This document shows, in pieces, positions 36,821 to 46,072 of a stretch of 64,000 nucleotides of DNA. Source of the stretch: Candidatus Gastranaerophilales bacterium. GTDB lineage: Bacteria; Cyanobacteriota; Vampirovibrionia; Gastranaerophilales; Gastranaerophilaceae. A model generated the notes under the pieces. The model had not been told where the DNA came from and made no database searches. It was given only the letters and a program-made list of their open reading frames with translations. The translations under genes and the position numbers were made by a program. Where the stretch lies: contig CALUWF010000002.1 in the NCBI GenBank assembly GCA_944324405.1, positions 1-64,000 on the forward strand, read 5' to 3'. Numbering within the stretch: the first letter of the stretch is position 1; every line of letters begins with the position of its first letter.

Positions 36821-37773
36821 AATACATTGCTTTTTCGCTTCCGACGGGAATTGGTGCTCAAATCGGCGGATATGCGGGTGACATCGGGTATATTGTAAGA
36901 GAGTATTCAAAATATTTTAAGGTTGTTGTAAATCCAAACGCCGTAAACGGCGGGATTTTAAGCGCAATTAATCAAAACATGCTCTATGTTGAAGGGTATA
37001 ATTTTGATGAGTTTTTATGCGGCAGGGTAAAATTAAAAGAGGTTGAAAGCCAAAATAAGACAGGTGTTTTATTTGACCGTGAAATACCCGAAAACGTGCT
37101 AAACGTGCATATAAATACAATTAACGCCCTGAGGGTGGTTCAGGGGCTTGATATTATGGAGCCAAAGTATACAAAAGAGCCTGTCGGAGTGAGTTTTTCA
37201 ATAAATAATAACATATCATCGGGTACGATTTTAAACCCCGACACTCTGCTTGAGGGCGCAAAAGAGCTTTTAAACTCGGGAGCGCAGGCGATTGCCCTTG
37301 TGTGTTATTTCGGATGTGACGCGGATAGCGAGGATTATTCAAACGGCACGGGAATTGACCCCATCGGCGGCGTTGAGGCTGTTATTTCGCACCTTGTATC
37401 AAAAGAGTTAAAAGTTCCCTGTGCTCACGCTCCTGCGTTTTGTGATATTGAAATATCAAATAAAACGGAAAACCCGAAAGTAGCTTCAGAGTGCATATCT
37501 TCCACATATTTACCTTGCGTTATACAGGGGCTGCAACACGCGCCTTTAATTTCAAAAAACGAAGGCATAGATGTGCGCGATATAGAATGTCTTGTTGTCC
37601 CAAACGGCGCACTCGGCTCAAAAGCCGTACTCGGGGCGCTTGAAAATAACATAAAGGTGTGTGCGGTTAATAATCCTTCTAAATTAAATATAGGATGTAG
37701 CAAGCTTAAAAGTAGTGATATACTTTGCTTTGATACATATCAAAGCTGTCTTGAATACTTGAAAGAAGGTTAA
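36817..37773 (+). CDS. DUF3326-family protein
   Basis: A 318-residue protein of a family I associate with cyanobacteria and plastid-bearing plants. It starts IAFSLPTGIGAQIGGYAGD, and has SFSINNNISSGTI, ALVCYFGCDADSEDYSNGTG, DPIGGVEAVISHL and CAHAPAF as its conserved blocks. No reaction is established for the family. Its presence is one of the better arguments for a cyanobacterial relative as host. It overlaps holB by four bases and is followed five bases later by the pilin-like gene, though these functions are unrelated. Confidence 0.85.
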   Translation: MKYIAFSLPTGIGAQIGGYAGDIGYIVREYSKYFKVVVNPNAVNGGILSAINQNMLYVEGYNFDEFLCGRVKLKEVESQNKTGVLFDREIPENVLNVHINTINALRVVQGLDIMEPKYTKEPVGVSFSINNNISSGTILNPDTLLEGAKELLNSGAQAIALVCYFGCDADSEDYSNGTGIDPIGGVEAVISHLVSKELKVPCAHAPAFCDIEISNKTENPKVASECISSTYLPCVIQGLQHAPLISKNEGIDVRDIECLVVPNGALGSKAVLGALENNIKVCAVNNPSKLNIGCSKLKSSDILCFDTYQSCLEYLKEG

Positions 37774-37778
37774 AATTT

Positions 37779-38753
37779 ATGAAAAAACGTTATAATGCCT
37801 GGACAATGGCGGAACTTGTAGTTGCAATGCTTGTACTTGCAATTCTTATGACTTTATCAATTCAGGCAATTAAACCCAAAAAAATAAAAACTCTTCCCTT
37901 CGCCTATGCAGCGGTTAAAAACTTAAATGACGCCGCAAAATACGTGCTTGGGGATAAAAACGTAAAAAATCTGCCCGACGGCCCGATTAGTACACCTGCC
38001 GCAAATTCAAACGAAACATGCGTCGGCATGGCCGAGGCAATGAGCCTTCTTGATGATTACAACTGTGTCAAAACATACAACTCGGCACCCGCAAACGGCA
38101 GAGGAAAGAAAGGCAGCCCGAATTTTCAAACCGCAAATCTAATATCGTATTCCGGCCTGCAAAAAGATTTTACATCAACCTACCGCGGTACGGCATCCAA
38201 CGCAGGCAAATGTGCAACCGTTGCAGTTGGCATGAAAGACATTATGATAGATATAGACGGCGATGACGGCGAAAACAAAGTGGGAAAAGACCAATTCCCC
38301 ATTAAACTTTTGCAGACGGGCGAAGTTGTACCCGGAACCTGCACAAATATATCCCCGGGCACAACTCCCTCTGAATGCGGCGGCGCATCATTCAGCAATC
38401 CGACTTTTACAAAGCATCCAAGCTGCGGAAGCGTTACAACAATGTTTATAAATGAAAAAGAACCCTTTGCATACTCGGTATACAGATCACGCCCGGTAAC
38501 CGAAGAGGAAATAGCTTCGGGTAAATATAGATCTGATGACAGGATTACCGAGGTATTGAGAATTGATGATGAAAGCAAAGTTGAAATAAGTTTTGCGGAA
38601 GCAGACTGCATTGCAAGAAACAACGTATTAACAAGAACCCAGTGTGCAAAACTCGGCTACAAACCCGAACCTGAATGCACAGATGACGGCGCCTTTTGCC
38701 TCGTAAGACAATCAAGGCCGCTTTCAATGAACATTTTTGCACTGCCTTATTAA
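37779..38753 (+). CDS. Type IV pilin-like protein
   Basis: A 324-residue protein with a class III (prepilin) N-terminus: short basic leader MKKRYNA, then WTMAELVVAMLVLAILMTLS as the hydrophobic helix. Glu sits at +5 if cleavage is after Ala7, so the usual Gly at -1 is replaced by Ala. The rest is a long secreted globular part with six or more cysteines (for example CVGMAEAMS, NCVKTYN, ECGGASF and ARNNVLTRTQC). It probably is a minor pilin or pseudopilin exposed at the surface. It is much longer than major pilins. A bidirectional terminator follows. Confidence 0.82.
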   Translation: MKKRYNAWTMAELVVAMLVLAILMTLSIQAIKPKKIKTLPFAYAAVKNLNDAAKYVLGDKNVKNLPDGPISTPAANSNETCVGMAEAMSLLDDYNCVKTYNSAPANGRGKKGSPNFQTANLISYSGLQKDFTSTYRGTASNAGKCATVAVGMKDIMIDIDGDDGENKVGKDQFPIKLLQTGEVVPGTCTNISPGTTPSECGGASFSNPTFTKHPSCGSVTTMFINEKEPFAYSVYRSRPVTEEEIASGKYRSDDRITEVLRIDDESKVEISFAEADCIARNNVLTRTQCAKLGYKPEPECTDDGAFCLVRQSRPLSMNIFALPY

Positions 38754-38763
38754 AAAAACACAA

Positions 38764-38795
38764 AAACAGACCCCTTGAATTCAAGGGGTCTGTTT
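38764..38795. terminator. Bidirectional terminator between pilin-like gene and hsp20
   Basis: A perfect 32-base palindrome (16-bp stem with AACAGACCCCTTGAA) sits between convergent genes, with A-rich and T-rich flanks. Confidence 0.9.
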
Positions 38796-38810
38796 AATTT
38801 GACATAAAAA

Positions 38811-39269
38811 TTATTCAACCGTAAGTTTTTTGCCGTTTGATTTTTCGGCAACAAGCTTTGGTGCTTCAATTGCCAAAATACCATGTTCGAGTTTTGCTTT
38901 TGTTTTTTCAACATCAATTTCTTGCGGAAAGTAGACAGTTCTTGAAAATTCGCCGTATTTAAATTCGGATTTTCTAAAACCTTTTGTGTCTTCTTTGTGT
39001 TCTTCTTTTCTTTTTGCATTAATTGTAAGATAGTTCTTGTCTATATCAATATCAAGATCTTCTTTTTTAATGCCGGGAAGTTCCGCCTTTATGTCATATT
39101 GTTTGTCTTTTTCATGGATTTCAACAGGCATTGCATATTTATCTTCCATATCTTCATTTAAAATATATTCGGGGAAAAAGCTGTCAAAGTTCCTGTTTAA
39201 AATGGAGCTTATTTCGTCGTTTACCGATTTAATGAAATTGTCGGGTGATTTTTTAATTAAAAATTTCAT
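38811..39269 (-). CDS. Small heat-shock protein, Hsp20/alpha-crystallin family
   Basis: A 152-residue chaperone. The alpha-crystallin domain (about 48-145) includes YDIKAELPGIKKEDLDIDID and a late LEHGILAIEAPK, the family's G-x-L motif here as GILAI. AAAGGAG stands seven bases before the ATG. Hsp20 proteins hold unfolding proteins as large oligomers under heat or other stress. No CIRCE or other heat-shock operator is visible in the upstream 150 bases. Confidence 0.95.
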   Translation of the reverse strand: MKFLIKKSPDNFIKSVNDEISSILNRNFDSFFPEYILNEDMEDKYAMPVEIHEKDKQYDIKAELPGIKKEDLDIDIDKNYLTINAKRKEEHKEDTKGFRKSEFKYGEFSRTVYFPQEIDVEKTKAKLEHGILAIEAPKLVAEKSNGKKLTVE

Positions 39270-39696
39270 AATTAACTCCTTTCAACTTTTAATCTAATCT
39301 CCTAACAATGTTATTATCACCCTATTTTTTAAAAAACATTGGAAATTTAATTAAAAATTAAGAATTACATGGGATAGGCATGGGTTTTTGTTTACAAAAC
39401 TAAAGAGTATTTATTTTTTGTAAGTATGGTAATATTGGCTTAAAATCTTTTGTTCAAGGGTATTTTAAGAATAATGAAGAATTATTTATGTTAATTTTAA
39501 TGTATTTTCTAAAATCCACTATTAAATGGAGGCATGGTTACTTCTACAAGTGTAAAATGTATACAAAAGGGAAAAATTAAATTTATTCATTGCCTAAAGC
39601 GGGTATTTTGGTTTACTATATAAGTGTAGTTGAAACACAAATACAGTTTATAGACGAGATGCATAAGGTCGCAAAAAAGACCTTGCGGAGGCACAA
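39270..39696. other. 427-base gap between divergent hsp20 and cobO, no gene
   Basis: AT-rich DNA with no convincing frame. The only short frame with a nearby GGAGG is 39534-39623 (29 codons), but the GGAGG is directly against its ATG. A small hairpin AAGGTC-N8-GACCTT lies at 39665-39684 just before the cobO ribosome-binding site, with an alternative CGCAA/TTGCG pairing that could mask it. No cobalamin riboswitch box was found. Confidence 0.6.
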
Positions 39697-40230
39697 TTGT
39701 TAGAGAACGGTTACATTCAAATCTATACCGGAGACGGAAAAGGAAAGACTACGGCTTCACTGGGGCTTGCCATGAGAGCTTTGGGACATGGATGGAAAGT
39801 TATGATTATCCAGTTTGCAAAAGGCGACCAAGGCACAACCTACGGCGAAATTGCTTCATCTCACCGTTTTAGCGACAATCTTGAAGTACGCCAATTCGGC
39901 CTGGATAGAGTATGTTATTCGCACAATATGAATATCGATGATTACAAAGAGGCAAAAAAAGGCTGGGAATGCGCTAAAGAAGCTATTATGAGCGGAAAAT
40001 ACGGTCTTATAATTCTCGATGAAATCAACATCTGTATTGATATGGGCATGTTAAAAGTTCAAGACATAAAAAATACACTTTTAAACAAGCCTAAAAATCT
40101 TGAAATTGTTTTAACGGGCAGAAACGCACATCAGGAGCTTATCGCAATGGCACATCTGGTAACCGAAATGCAGCCTGTTAAGCACTACTTTGACATCGGA
40201 GTTATGGCTCGAAGAGGCATAGAATATTAA
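39697..40230 (+). CDS. cobO: Corrinoid adenosyltransferase (CobO/BtuR type)
   Basis: A 177-residue enzyme that transfers adenosyl from ATP to cob(I)alamin in B12 coenzyme synthesis or salvage. The P-loop GDGKGKTT lies at residues 12-19, and IILDEIN (about 108-114) is the Walker B-like segment; QFAKGDQGTTYGE and LTGRNAHQELI are family blocks. The start is TTG 39697 with GGAGG six bases upstream; no ATG in frame fits. No other corrinoid gene is near, so salvage is more likely than full synthesis, but the rest of the genome would decide. Confidence 0.94.
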   Translation: MLENGYIQIYTGDGKGKTTASLGLAMRALGHGWKVMIIQFAKGDQGTTYGEIASSHRFSDNLEVRQFGLDRVCYSHNMNIDDYKEAKKGWECAKEAIMSGKYGLIILDEINICIDMGMLKVQDIKNTLLNKPKNLEIVLTGRNAHQELIAMAHLVTEMQPVKHYFDIGVMARRGIEY

Positions 40231-40303
40231 GAATAGTAAAAAGTTTGTTGTATTATTTATTTATGATACAATATTAATTGGAAAAGATTTTTAATGGGGA
40301 AAT

Positions 40304-40332
40304 GGGGGTTTTGTAAAAACTCCCTTTTTTTT
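40304..40332 (+). terminator. Terminator of cobO
   Basis: A 9-bp stem GGGGGTTTT with AAAACTCCC (one G-T pair) and a 3-base loop, followed by eight T residues. Confidence 0.85.
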
Positions 40333-40336
40333 ATTT

Positions 40337-40594
40337 TTACCCCTCTCTGTTTGCAGCCTCTATTAGTTCAAGCTTTTGAGAGCGTTTGAGTTTCTTTATT
40401 CTGCACTCTTCTTTTAGTGCATCACTTTTATTGTCATATTCTTTTGTATAAACGATTTTAAGCGGTTTGTGCGAACGGGTGTATTTTGCACCTTTTCCGT
40501 TTAGGTGCTCTAAAAAACGTTTTTGGACATCGCGCGCAATACCGCAATAAAGTGTATCATCCTTTGTTTGCAAGATGTAGAGATAATATTTCAT
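40337..40594 (-). CDS. GIY-YIG domain protein (UPF0213 type)
   Basis: An 85-residue single-domain protein. The GIY-YIG core begins YYLYILQTKDDTLYCGIARDV, where YIL and YCG are the two halves of the signature, followed by Arg in VQKRFLEH and Glu in ALKEECRIKKL. Stand-alone GIY-YIG proteins of this size are putative nucleases of unclear role. ATG 40594 with GAGG seven bases upstream is used; it lies inside the end of the dus gene (38-base overlap), so translation of the two is linked. Confidence 0.9.
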   Translation of the reverse strand: MKYYLYILQTKDDTLYCGIARDVQKRFLEHLNGKGAKYTRSHKPLKIVYTKEYDNKSDALKEECRIKKLKRSQKLELIEAANREG

Positions 40595-41516
40595 CAAGCA
40601 CCCTCATTATTTCTTTTTCACTCTCGAGTCTTACAAGGTATTGGCGGTATTTTGAGGCGTCTTTTACCGATGAGATGTAGTAATTATAAAATTTTCTCAT
40701 AAATTTAACACCGTTTCTCTCGCCGCGAAGCTCAATCTCGCCCTTTATATGTTTTTTTAAAACCTGTATTTTATCTTCCAGAGAGGGTGCCGAAAGTTTT
40801 TCACCGGTTTTAAAAAAGTGTTCTATTCTGTGCGCCAGATGAAAATCACCCATAAGCCCTCTGCCTATTGCAATTCCGTTTGCGCCCGTAATATCAAGGC
40901 ATTTTATTGCATCGTCAACGCTTTTTATATCACCGTTTGCAAAATAAGGGATATTAATTTCGCCTTTCAGCTCTTTTAATTTCTGCCAATCGGCACATCC
41001 GCCGTACATCTGTGAGCGTGTGCGCGCATGTATTGTTATAAAATCAACCCCTGCTTCTTCAAGCGCTTTAGCAAATTCAACAAAATTCATCTCATCCAAG
41101 CTCCAGCCCAGCCTGAATTTTGCGCTTAGCGGCACATTTATAACATCTCTCACAGCCTTTACAATATCAACCGCAAGAGCAGTGTTTCTCATCATGGCGG
41201 CACCGTCAGTGCCCTTTACAACTTTATTTACCGGACAGCCAAAGTTTAAATCAATTACGCTTGCGCGCTCGTTTAAAAATTTAGCCGCACGTGCCATTAT
41301 ATGAGGCTTATGCCCGCTAAGTTGAAAAGATAAGGGATATTGACACTTGTCATATTCAATTATTAAAGTCTTTTGATTATTTACGAGCGCTTCTGAGGAT
41401 ATCATCTCGGTTGTGAGAAGAATTTCTTTTGAACATTGCCTTGCAAGTTTTCTGAAAACAACATCTGAAATACCCGCGAGCGGCGCCTGGATTATTTTTA
41501 TATCTTTTATATTCAT
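40557..41516 (-). CDS. dusB: tRNA-dihydrouridine synthase, DusB-like
   Basis: A 319-residue flavin enzyme that reduces uridine to dihydrouridine in tRNA. QAPLAGISDVVFRKL is the barrel start, DLNFGCPVNKVVKG holds the catalytic Cys, and SAKFRLGW, FITIHARTRSQMY and GIAIGRGLMGD are FMN- and substrate-binding blocks. DusB is the likeliest subtype, but separating DusB from DusA or DusC by eye is not certain. Its ATG overlaps the stop of the upstream TPR gene as TAATG. Confidence 0.93.
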   Translation of the reverse strand: MNIKDIKIIQAPLAGISDVVFRKLARQCSKEILLTTEMISSEALVNNQKTLIIEYDKCQYPLSFQLSGHKPHIMARAAKFLNERASVIDLNFGCPVNKVVKGTDGAAMMRNTALAVDIVKAVRDVINVPLSAKFRLGWSLDEMNFVEFAKALEEAGVDFITIHARTRSQMYGGCADWQKLKELKGEINIPYFANGDIKSVDDAIKCLDITGANGIAIGRGLMGDFHLAHRIEHFFKTGEKLSAPSLEDKIQVLKKHIKGEIELRGERNGVKFMRKFYNYYISSVKDASKYRQYLVRLESEKEIMRVLDEILSLHLANKG

Positions 41517-43672
41517 TATTTAGTATTTAAAAATTCTCTAAGTTGTTTTACTCTGTCCTGCGCAAATTTTGTGTATTCGTCATTTACGCCTTCTTTTGCC
41601 TTTAATTCCAAAAATTTATCGTAATTATTTATTGCATCCTGGTACTTCTCAAGATTATCAAGTCCAAGAGCGTATGAATAATATGCAAGTGCGAAATTAT
41701 TATCGGAATCTATTGCAAGTTTAAATTGTACATTTGCCTCTTTTTGGTTTTTCTGTTCTTCAAAAATCAGACCCTTGTAATAAAGCGCGTATGTATTTTT
41801 TTGGTTTTGCGAAAGCACCTTATTTAAAAGCGAAAGCGCACTTTCAAAATCTTTTTGTTCATATTTTGCAATTGCATTTTCCAAATCTTGTGCGGTATTT
41901 GCTTCCTTAATTGCCTTTATTGCCTCGTTTGCAGTAGCATCCGAAGGATTAATTGCAATAATTCTATTTAAAAGTTCCAGCGCCTTTGCGGAATTTTTAA
42001 GTTCATTATAAGACATTGCGCACACATATAGCACATCTTTGTTTTTCGGCTCTTTTTGAAGCACCTTTTCATAATATAAAACAGCGTTTGTATAATCTTT
42101 CATTTCATAATAACAGTTTGCAATTGCAAGCTGCACCTCGGGCGTTTGCGGATTAATTTTCAAATAATTTTCAAGTGCACCTTTATAATTCTGTGTTTCA
42201 TACATTTTTGAGGCCGTTTCATAAGTTTTTCCCGCCTGCGATTTCAAAAGCGTATCTTTTAGCGTCAAAAGCTCTGCACCATAAGGAATTTGTTCAATAC
42301 CTTTATTTAAAATATCAAGTGCTGCGTCATAATTATTTTGCAGGGTATAAATTTGTGCAATGTTAATATAATTTTCCTGTTTTTTAGGGTTAAGTGCCAT
42401 TGCGCGCTTATAGAAAGTAACCGCGTCTTCATATTTTTTCTGCTTGTGCATTTCATAAGCATAAGCATATTGTAAATCGTAATTTTGCGGATTTGAATTT
42501 GCCTCAAGCAGCATATAGGCATACTTTTGCTCCGGTGTAAATTTATTTGCGACAATATCGGCTATCGCATTTTTTGCACTGTTATCATCGGGTTTTATTG
42601 CCAGAATAGCCTTGTATTGCGCAAGAGCGTTTTTATAATCCTTTTGTGCTTCGTATGCTGCCGCTTTATATTTTATAATTTCAGTAGCATTTGGGTTTTG
42701 GGCAAGCAATTTATCATATTGGCCCACTGCCATTGTATGCATACCCTGGGCAATATAAAGTGAAGCAAGGTTTAATATTGCCGTCCTGTCATTAGGTGCA
42801 AGGTTTAACGCCTTTAAATATTGATTTTTCGCCGATGCATAATCACCTTTCATTTGATAAACCGTGCCTAAATTAATATATGCTTGTGCATCATTGGGAT
42901 TGTTAAGCGCTCTTGAGCGCCATAGATTATCCAATACATCAAGCAATTCCGGATTGTTCTCGCCGTATTTAAGTGCAAGATTATTCTCTTGCGCTGCGGC
43001 ATCTTCATTATTCACTTCATCTAAAATAACTGCATATTTAAAGTGTAATTTTGCGCTTTTTTCATCGTATTTAAGTGCATTTCTGTAGCACTCAATCGCA
43101 CCGCCCTTGTTATTTAAGGCCTTAAATATGTCACCCGCTTGTTCAAGGGCGTCTTTTTCAATATTTTTATCTTTAATTGTCATAAAGTCGTAGGCTGCGG
43201 CAGGCAGCTCACCCTGAGCTCTTAGATTTTTTGCATTTTGAAATTTTTGCTGCGCGTTTAAATTACCCTCGTATTTTTTTTGCAAAGCAGCAAGGCTGTT
43301 TTGAGTAGAATTTACCATTGAAGCAAGCTGAGGCGGGTTTTGTTCGTTTTCCCAATACTTCATGTAAAAAAGTGCGCTTTTAAGATCGTTAAGCGCTTTT
43401 TTACCGTTTTTTTCCTCGTTTAAATAATAATCGGCTCTTGCAAGATATGCACTGCAAAGTGATTGTCTGACCGTTGAATCGTAGGGTTGGAAACGAAGGA
43501 CTTTTTTGAATTCTATTATTGCGGAAGAATATTTTTTATTTTTAAGATATGAAACCCCGTTGTTAAAGTATAAATTATACTTTTGAATTTCTTCCTGTGT
43601 GGGCTGTGCAGCATAGGCAATATTTGCAAAAAATAACATACACGCAACCGCCGCAACGGGTAATTTTTTCAT
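41516..43672 (-). CDS. Exported tetratricopeptide-repeat protein
   Basis: A 718-residue protein with GGAG before ATG 43672 and a signal peptide (MKKLPVAAVACMLFFANIAYAA). Almost the whole mature protein consists of TPR units of 34 residues, for example AYINLGTVYQMKGDYASAKN and NYINIAQIYTLQNNYDAALD, at least fifteen by eye. It is likely a periplasmic scaffold for protein assembly such as outer-membrane, pilus or cell-wall complexes. A frame extended to 43816 lacks a ribosome-binding site and hides the signal peptide. Its stop overlaps the dus start. Confidence 0.9.
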   Translation of the reverse strand: MKKLPVAAVACMLFFANIAYAAQPTQEEIQKYNLYFNNGVSYLKNKKYSSAIIEFKKVLRFQPYDSTVRQSLCSAYLARADYYLNEEKNGKKALNDLKSALFYMKYWENEQNPPQLASMVNSTQNSLAALQKKYEGNLNAQQKFQNAKNLRAQGELPAAAYDFMTIKDKNIEKDALEQAGDIFKALNNKGGAIECYRNALKYDEKSAKLHFKYAVILDEVNNEDAAAQENNLALKYGENNPELLDVLDNLWRSRALNNPNDAQAYINLGTVYQMKGDYASAKNQYLKALNLAPNDRTAILNLASLYIAQGMHTMAVGQYDKLLAQNPNATEIIKYKAAAYEAQKDYKNALAQYKAILAIKPDDNSAKNAIADIVANKFTPEQKYAYMLLEANSNPQNYDLQYAYAYEMHKQKKYEDAVTFYKRAMALNPKKQENYINIAQIYTLQNNYDAALDILNKGIEQIPYGAELLTLKDTLLKSQAGKTYETASKMYETQNYKGALENYLKINPQTPEVQLAIANCYYEMKDYTNAVLYYEKVLQKEPKNKDVLYVCAMSYNELKNSAKALELLNRIIAINPSDATANEAIKAIKEANTAQDLENAIAKYEQKDFESALSLLNKVLSQNQKNTYALYYKGLIFEEQKNQKEANVQFKLAIDSDNNFALAYYSYALGLDNLEKYQDAINNYDKFLELKAKEGVNDEYTKFAQDRVKQLREFLNTK

Positions 43673-43792
43673 AATCTCCGACCTTTCGATAAACTTCTCC
43701 TGCATAAAAATTATAATACAACACATATTTTTTTCATACCCTAAAACATTATTTTTGGTATTATTTATTATGTAGGCAATTTTGAGGAAATT

Positions 43793-44455
43793 TTGAAAAC
43801 AGAATTTATCAATCACGGCAAAACTTCACTTATTGTTTTTTTCTGCGGCTTTTATACCGATGCAAATTGTTTTATTGAATTTGATAACGGAAAAAACAAT
43901 ATTCTTTTTGTTTACGATTACTCCGATATGCAAAATAATCCGCTTGAATATTTTGATTTTCTGAATTATACGCAAGTGAGTGTTATCGCTTATTCTTACG
44001 GCGTGTGGGCACTTAATTATGTATACAATCAGGATTTGCTTCCCGAAATCAGCTCAAGCTGTGCAATAAGCGGCACTTTCTGTCCGGTTGATAACGATTA
44101 CGGAGTAAATGAAAAAGTTTATGAACTTATGGCGCGTTCACTAAACTCCGATACAATAGAAAAATTTGAACAGAGAATGGCGCTGGGGGCATCTTCACCA
44201 TTAAACATCAAACGTGCAAACAGAAAAATAGAAAATCTTGCCGATGAACTTTTAAACATAAGAATGGTTTCAAAACACACATGGTTTAAGAAAAATTTTG
44301 AATTTGACAAAGTTGTGCTTACAAAAAAAGACCGCATTTTCCCTTATTCTTCTCAAGCCAACTTCTGGGCCGCGCACAGAAATAAAGTAGAGCTTGAATG
44401 CGGACATTTTCCTTTTTTTGAATTTAAAGATTTTGATGAAATTCTTGAAAGTTGA
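43793..44455 (+). CDS. bioG: Pimeloyl-ACP methyl ester esterase, BioG type
   Basis: A 220-residue alpha/beta hydrolase. The nucleophile Ser lies in VIAYSYGVWAL, and an Asp (KKDRIF) and His (ECGHFPFF) complete the triad. BioG removes the methyl group from pimeloyl-ACP ester so that biotin synthesis can proceed. The start is TTG 43793 with GAGG five bases before it, preceded by the TATTAT-N5-ATGTAGG element (43759-43777). bioC follows directly, which supports the assignment. The other bio genes are not in this window. Confidence 0.9.
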   Translation: MKTEFINHGKTSLIVFFCGFYTDANCFIEFDNGKNNILFVYDYSDMQNNPLEYFDFLNYTQVSVIAYSYGVWALNYVYNQDLLPEISSSCAISGTFCPVDNDYGVNEKVYELMARSLNSDTIEKFEQRMALGASSPLNIKRANRKIENLADELLNIRMVSKHTWFKKNFEFDKVVLTKKDRIFPYSSQANFWAAHRNKVELECGHFPFFEFKDFDEILES

Positions 44456-44457
44456 AT

Positions 44458-45168
44458 ATGACAAGTGTTCCCGATTTTTCAAAAGCAAAAGAAACATATA
44501 AAGAAAATGCATTTGCTCAAAAACAAATGGCAAATACACTCAGCGCACTTTGCCTAAAACATTTTGGCGCAAATTGGGGAAAAATTTTAGAAATAGGTTC
44601 GGGCACGGGGCTTTTAACAAAAAATATCGCGGATAATTTTAAATTCAACGAAATTATTTTAAATGACTTGACGGATAATTTTACCGGCTTTAATTTCCCC
44701 TTTTTAAGAGGAGATGCCGCAAAAATTACACTGCCGGGCGAATGCGATTTAATAATTTCCAACGCTTGTTTTCAATGGATTTTGGATGTTAAAAATTTTT
44801 TTATCAAATTAAAAAATATCCTAAAATCAGACGGTGTGCTTGCCTTTTCAAGTTTTGCACAAGATAACTGCCGCGAGTTTAAATTAATTACAGGCCTGGG
44901 GCTTGAATATGTTAATTATCCGAAAATTCTTAAAGAATGCGGATATGAAATTGTCGAGTATCAAAGAGAGCTTAAAACCATTTATTTCAAAACGCCAAGG
45001 GATGTATTGAGACATATAAAATCAACGGGCGCAATTGTTTCAGAAGGTTATATCCGTTCAAAAAGCATACTTATGGCATTTGAGGAAGAATACTACAGGC
45101 GTTTTTCCGATGATATGGGAGTAAGCCTCACTTATAATCCGCTGTACATTCTTGCAAGGCCTAAATAA
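44458..45168 (+). CDS. bioC: Malonyl-ACP O-methyltransferase
   Basis: A 236-residue SAM methyltransferase that caps malonyl-ACP to start pimelate synthesis for biotin. ILEIGSGTGLLTKNIA is the SAM loop, SNACFQWILD the strand-four motif typical of BioC (xNxxxQW), and the later region FKTPRDVLRHIKSTGA matches the family tail. The start is ATG 44458, three bases after the bioG stop, so the two are coupled. It ends by overlapping the convergent sigma gene by eight bases. Confidence 0.92.
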   Translation: MTSVPDFSKAKETYKENAFAQKQMANTLSALCLKHFGANWGKILEIGSGTGLLTKNIADNFKFNEIILNDLTDNFTGFNFPFLRGDAAKITLPGECDLIISNACFQWILDVKNFFIKLKNILKSDGVLAFSSFAQDNCREFKLITGLGLEYVNYPKILKECGYEIVEYQRELKTIYFKTPRDVLRHIKSTGAIVSEGYIRSKSILMAFEEEYYRRFSDDMGVSLTYNPLYILARPK

Positions 45169-46072
45169 TATAACTCATTAAAAGTTCGCGGCAATGTTTT
45201 TCGCAATATATTTTTCTGATTGCACGTTTCTCAATCTGTCTTATGCACTCTTTTGTAACACCATAGATATTGCCGATTTCTTCCAGCGTTTTTCTTGCGC
45301 CCTCATTAAGTCCGAAACGAAGCGTTATAACTTCTTTTTCTCTTTCTTTCAGACATTCAAGCGCCTTGTTTATATCGTTTTTAAGTTCTTTGTCGACAAT
45401 AGTCCTTTCAACGTTTTGTTTTTCATCTTCTATAATTTCACCAAGGCTCATCTCGCGCGACCCGCTCAAATCTTTTTGGCTTTCAAATCCTGTTTCAAGC
45501 GAAAGAGCTTTATTGTAAACATTTAAAAACAAGTCGATTTTTTCTTCGCTGTAGCCGATTTTTTCGGCAGCGCGGGCGGAATTTTCACTGTTTGAGACCC
45601 CGCAGCCGTATTCCTTTTCAAGGCTGTTTTTTGCCTTTTTGTATCTGGATAGAGTTTCTTGTATGTAAACGGGAATTTTCATACAGTATGACTGTTCCGA
45701 AATTGCCTTAAACATGGCTTGTTTTATCCACCAAGTTGCATAAGTTGAAAATTTATAACCAAGCTTTGGATTAAACTTGTCAACCGCTGCCATAAGACCC
45801 ATATTACCCTCCTGAATAAGGTCTGACATACTCAAGGTGGTTGCGTGAATTGATTTTTTTGCAACGTTAAAAACAAGTTTTAAATTTGCCTGCACCAGTT
45901 TCTTCTTTGCTTCCATATCCCCTTGCTGAGTTAATATTGCAAGCTCTTTTTCTTCTTGTGCAGTTAGGAGCGGATATTTTGAGATTTTTTTAATGTAATC
46001 ACCAAGGTTTTCATCAAAATTTACAAGCTTTGCACAGCTAAAGTAACTTTTTTTGTTTTGAGCATTTTTCAT
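45161..46072 (-). CDS. Sigma-70 family factor, group 2
   Basis: A 303-residue sigma factor with regions 1.2 (YIKKISKYPLLTAQEEKELA), 2 (DLIQEGNMGLMAAVDKFNP, YKFSTYATWWIKQAM), 3 (IPVYIQETLSRYKKAKNS) and 4 (EREKEVITLRFGLNEG, TLEEIGNIYGVTKECIRQIE). It lacks region 1.1 and the long spacer of a primary factor, so it is a non-essential RpoD-like factor, as are the multiple group-2 factors of cyanobacteria. AAGGAG lies nine bases before ATG 46072; an ATG at 46081 is too close to it. It may control stress or stationary-phase genes; targets are unknown. Confidence 0.92.
   Translation of the reverse strand: MKNAQNKKSYFSCAKLVNFDENLGDYIKKISKYPLLTAQEEKELAILTQQGDMEAKKKLVQANLKLVFNVAKKSIHATTLSMSDLIQEGNMGLMAAVDKFNPKLGYKFSTYATWWIKQAMFKAISEQSYCMKIPVYIQETLSRYKKAKNSLEKEYGCGVSNSENSARAAEKIGYSEEKIDLFLNVYNKALSLETGFESQKDLSGSREMSLGEIIEDEKQNVERTIVDKELKNDINKALECLKEREKEVITLRFGLNEGARKTLEEIGNIYGVTKECIRQIEKRAIRKIYCEKHCRELLMSYII

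Noticed and set aside
39534-39623. 29-codon frame after a GGAGG in the hsp20-cobO gap
   Set aside because: GGAGG is one base from the ATG, too close to serve it, and the product shows no coding character.
39270-39696. Cobalamin riboswitch upstream of cobO
   Set aside because: No B12-box-like sequence or the usual multi-stem core is visible; only one small hairpin near the start.
43673-43816. Extended start of the TPR gene
   Set aside because: The longer N-terminus has no ribosome-binding site and would bury an obvious signal peptide that follows GGAG at 43672.
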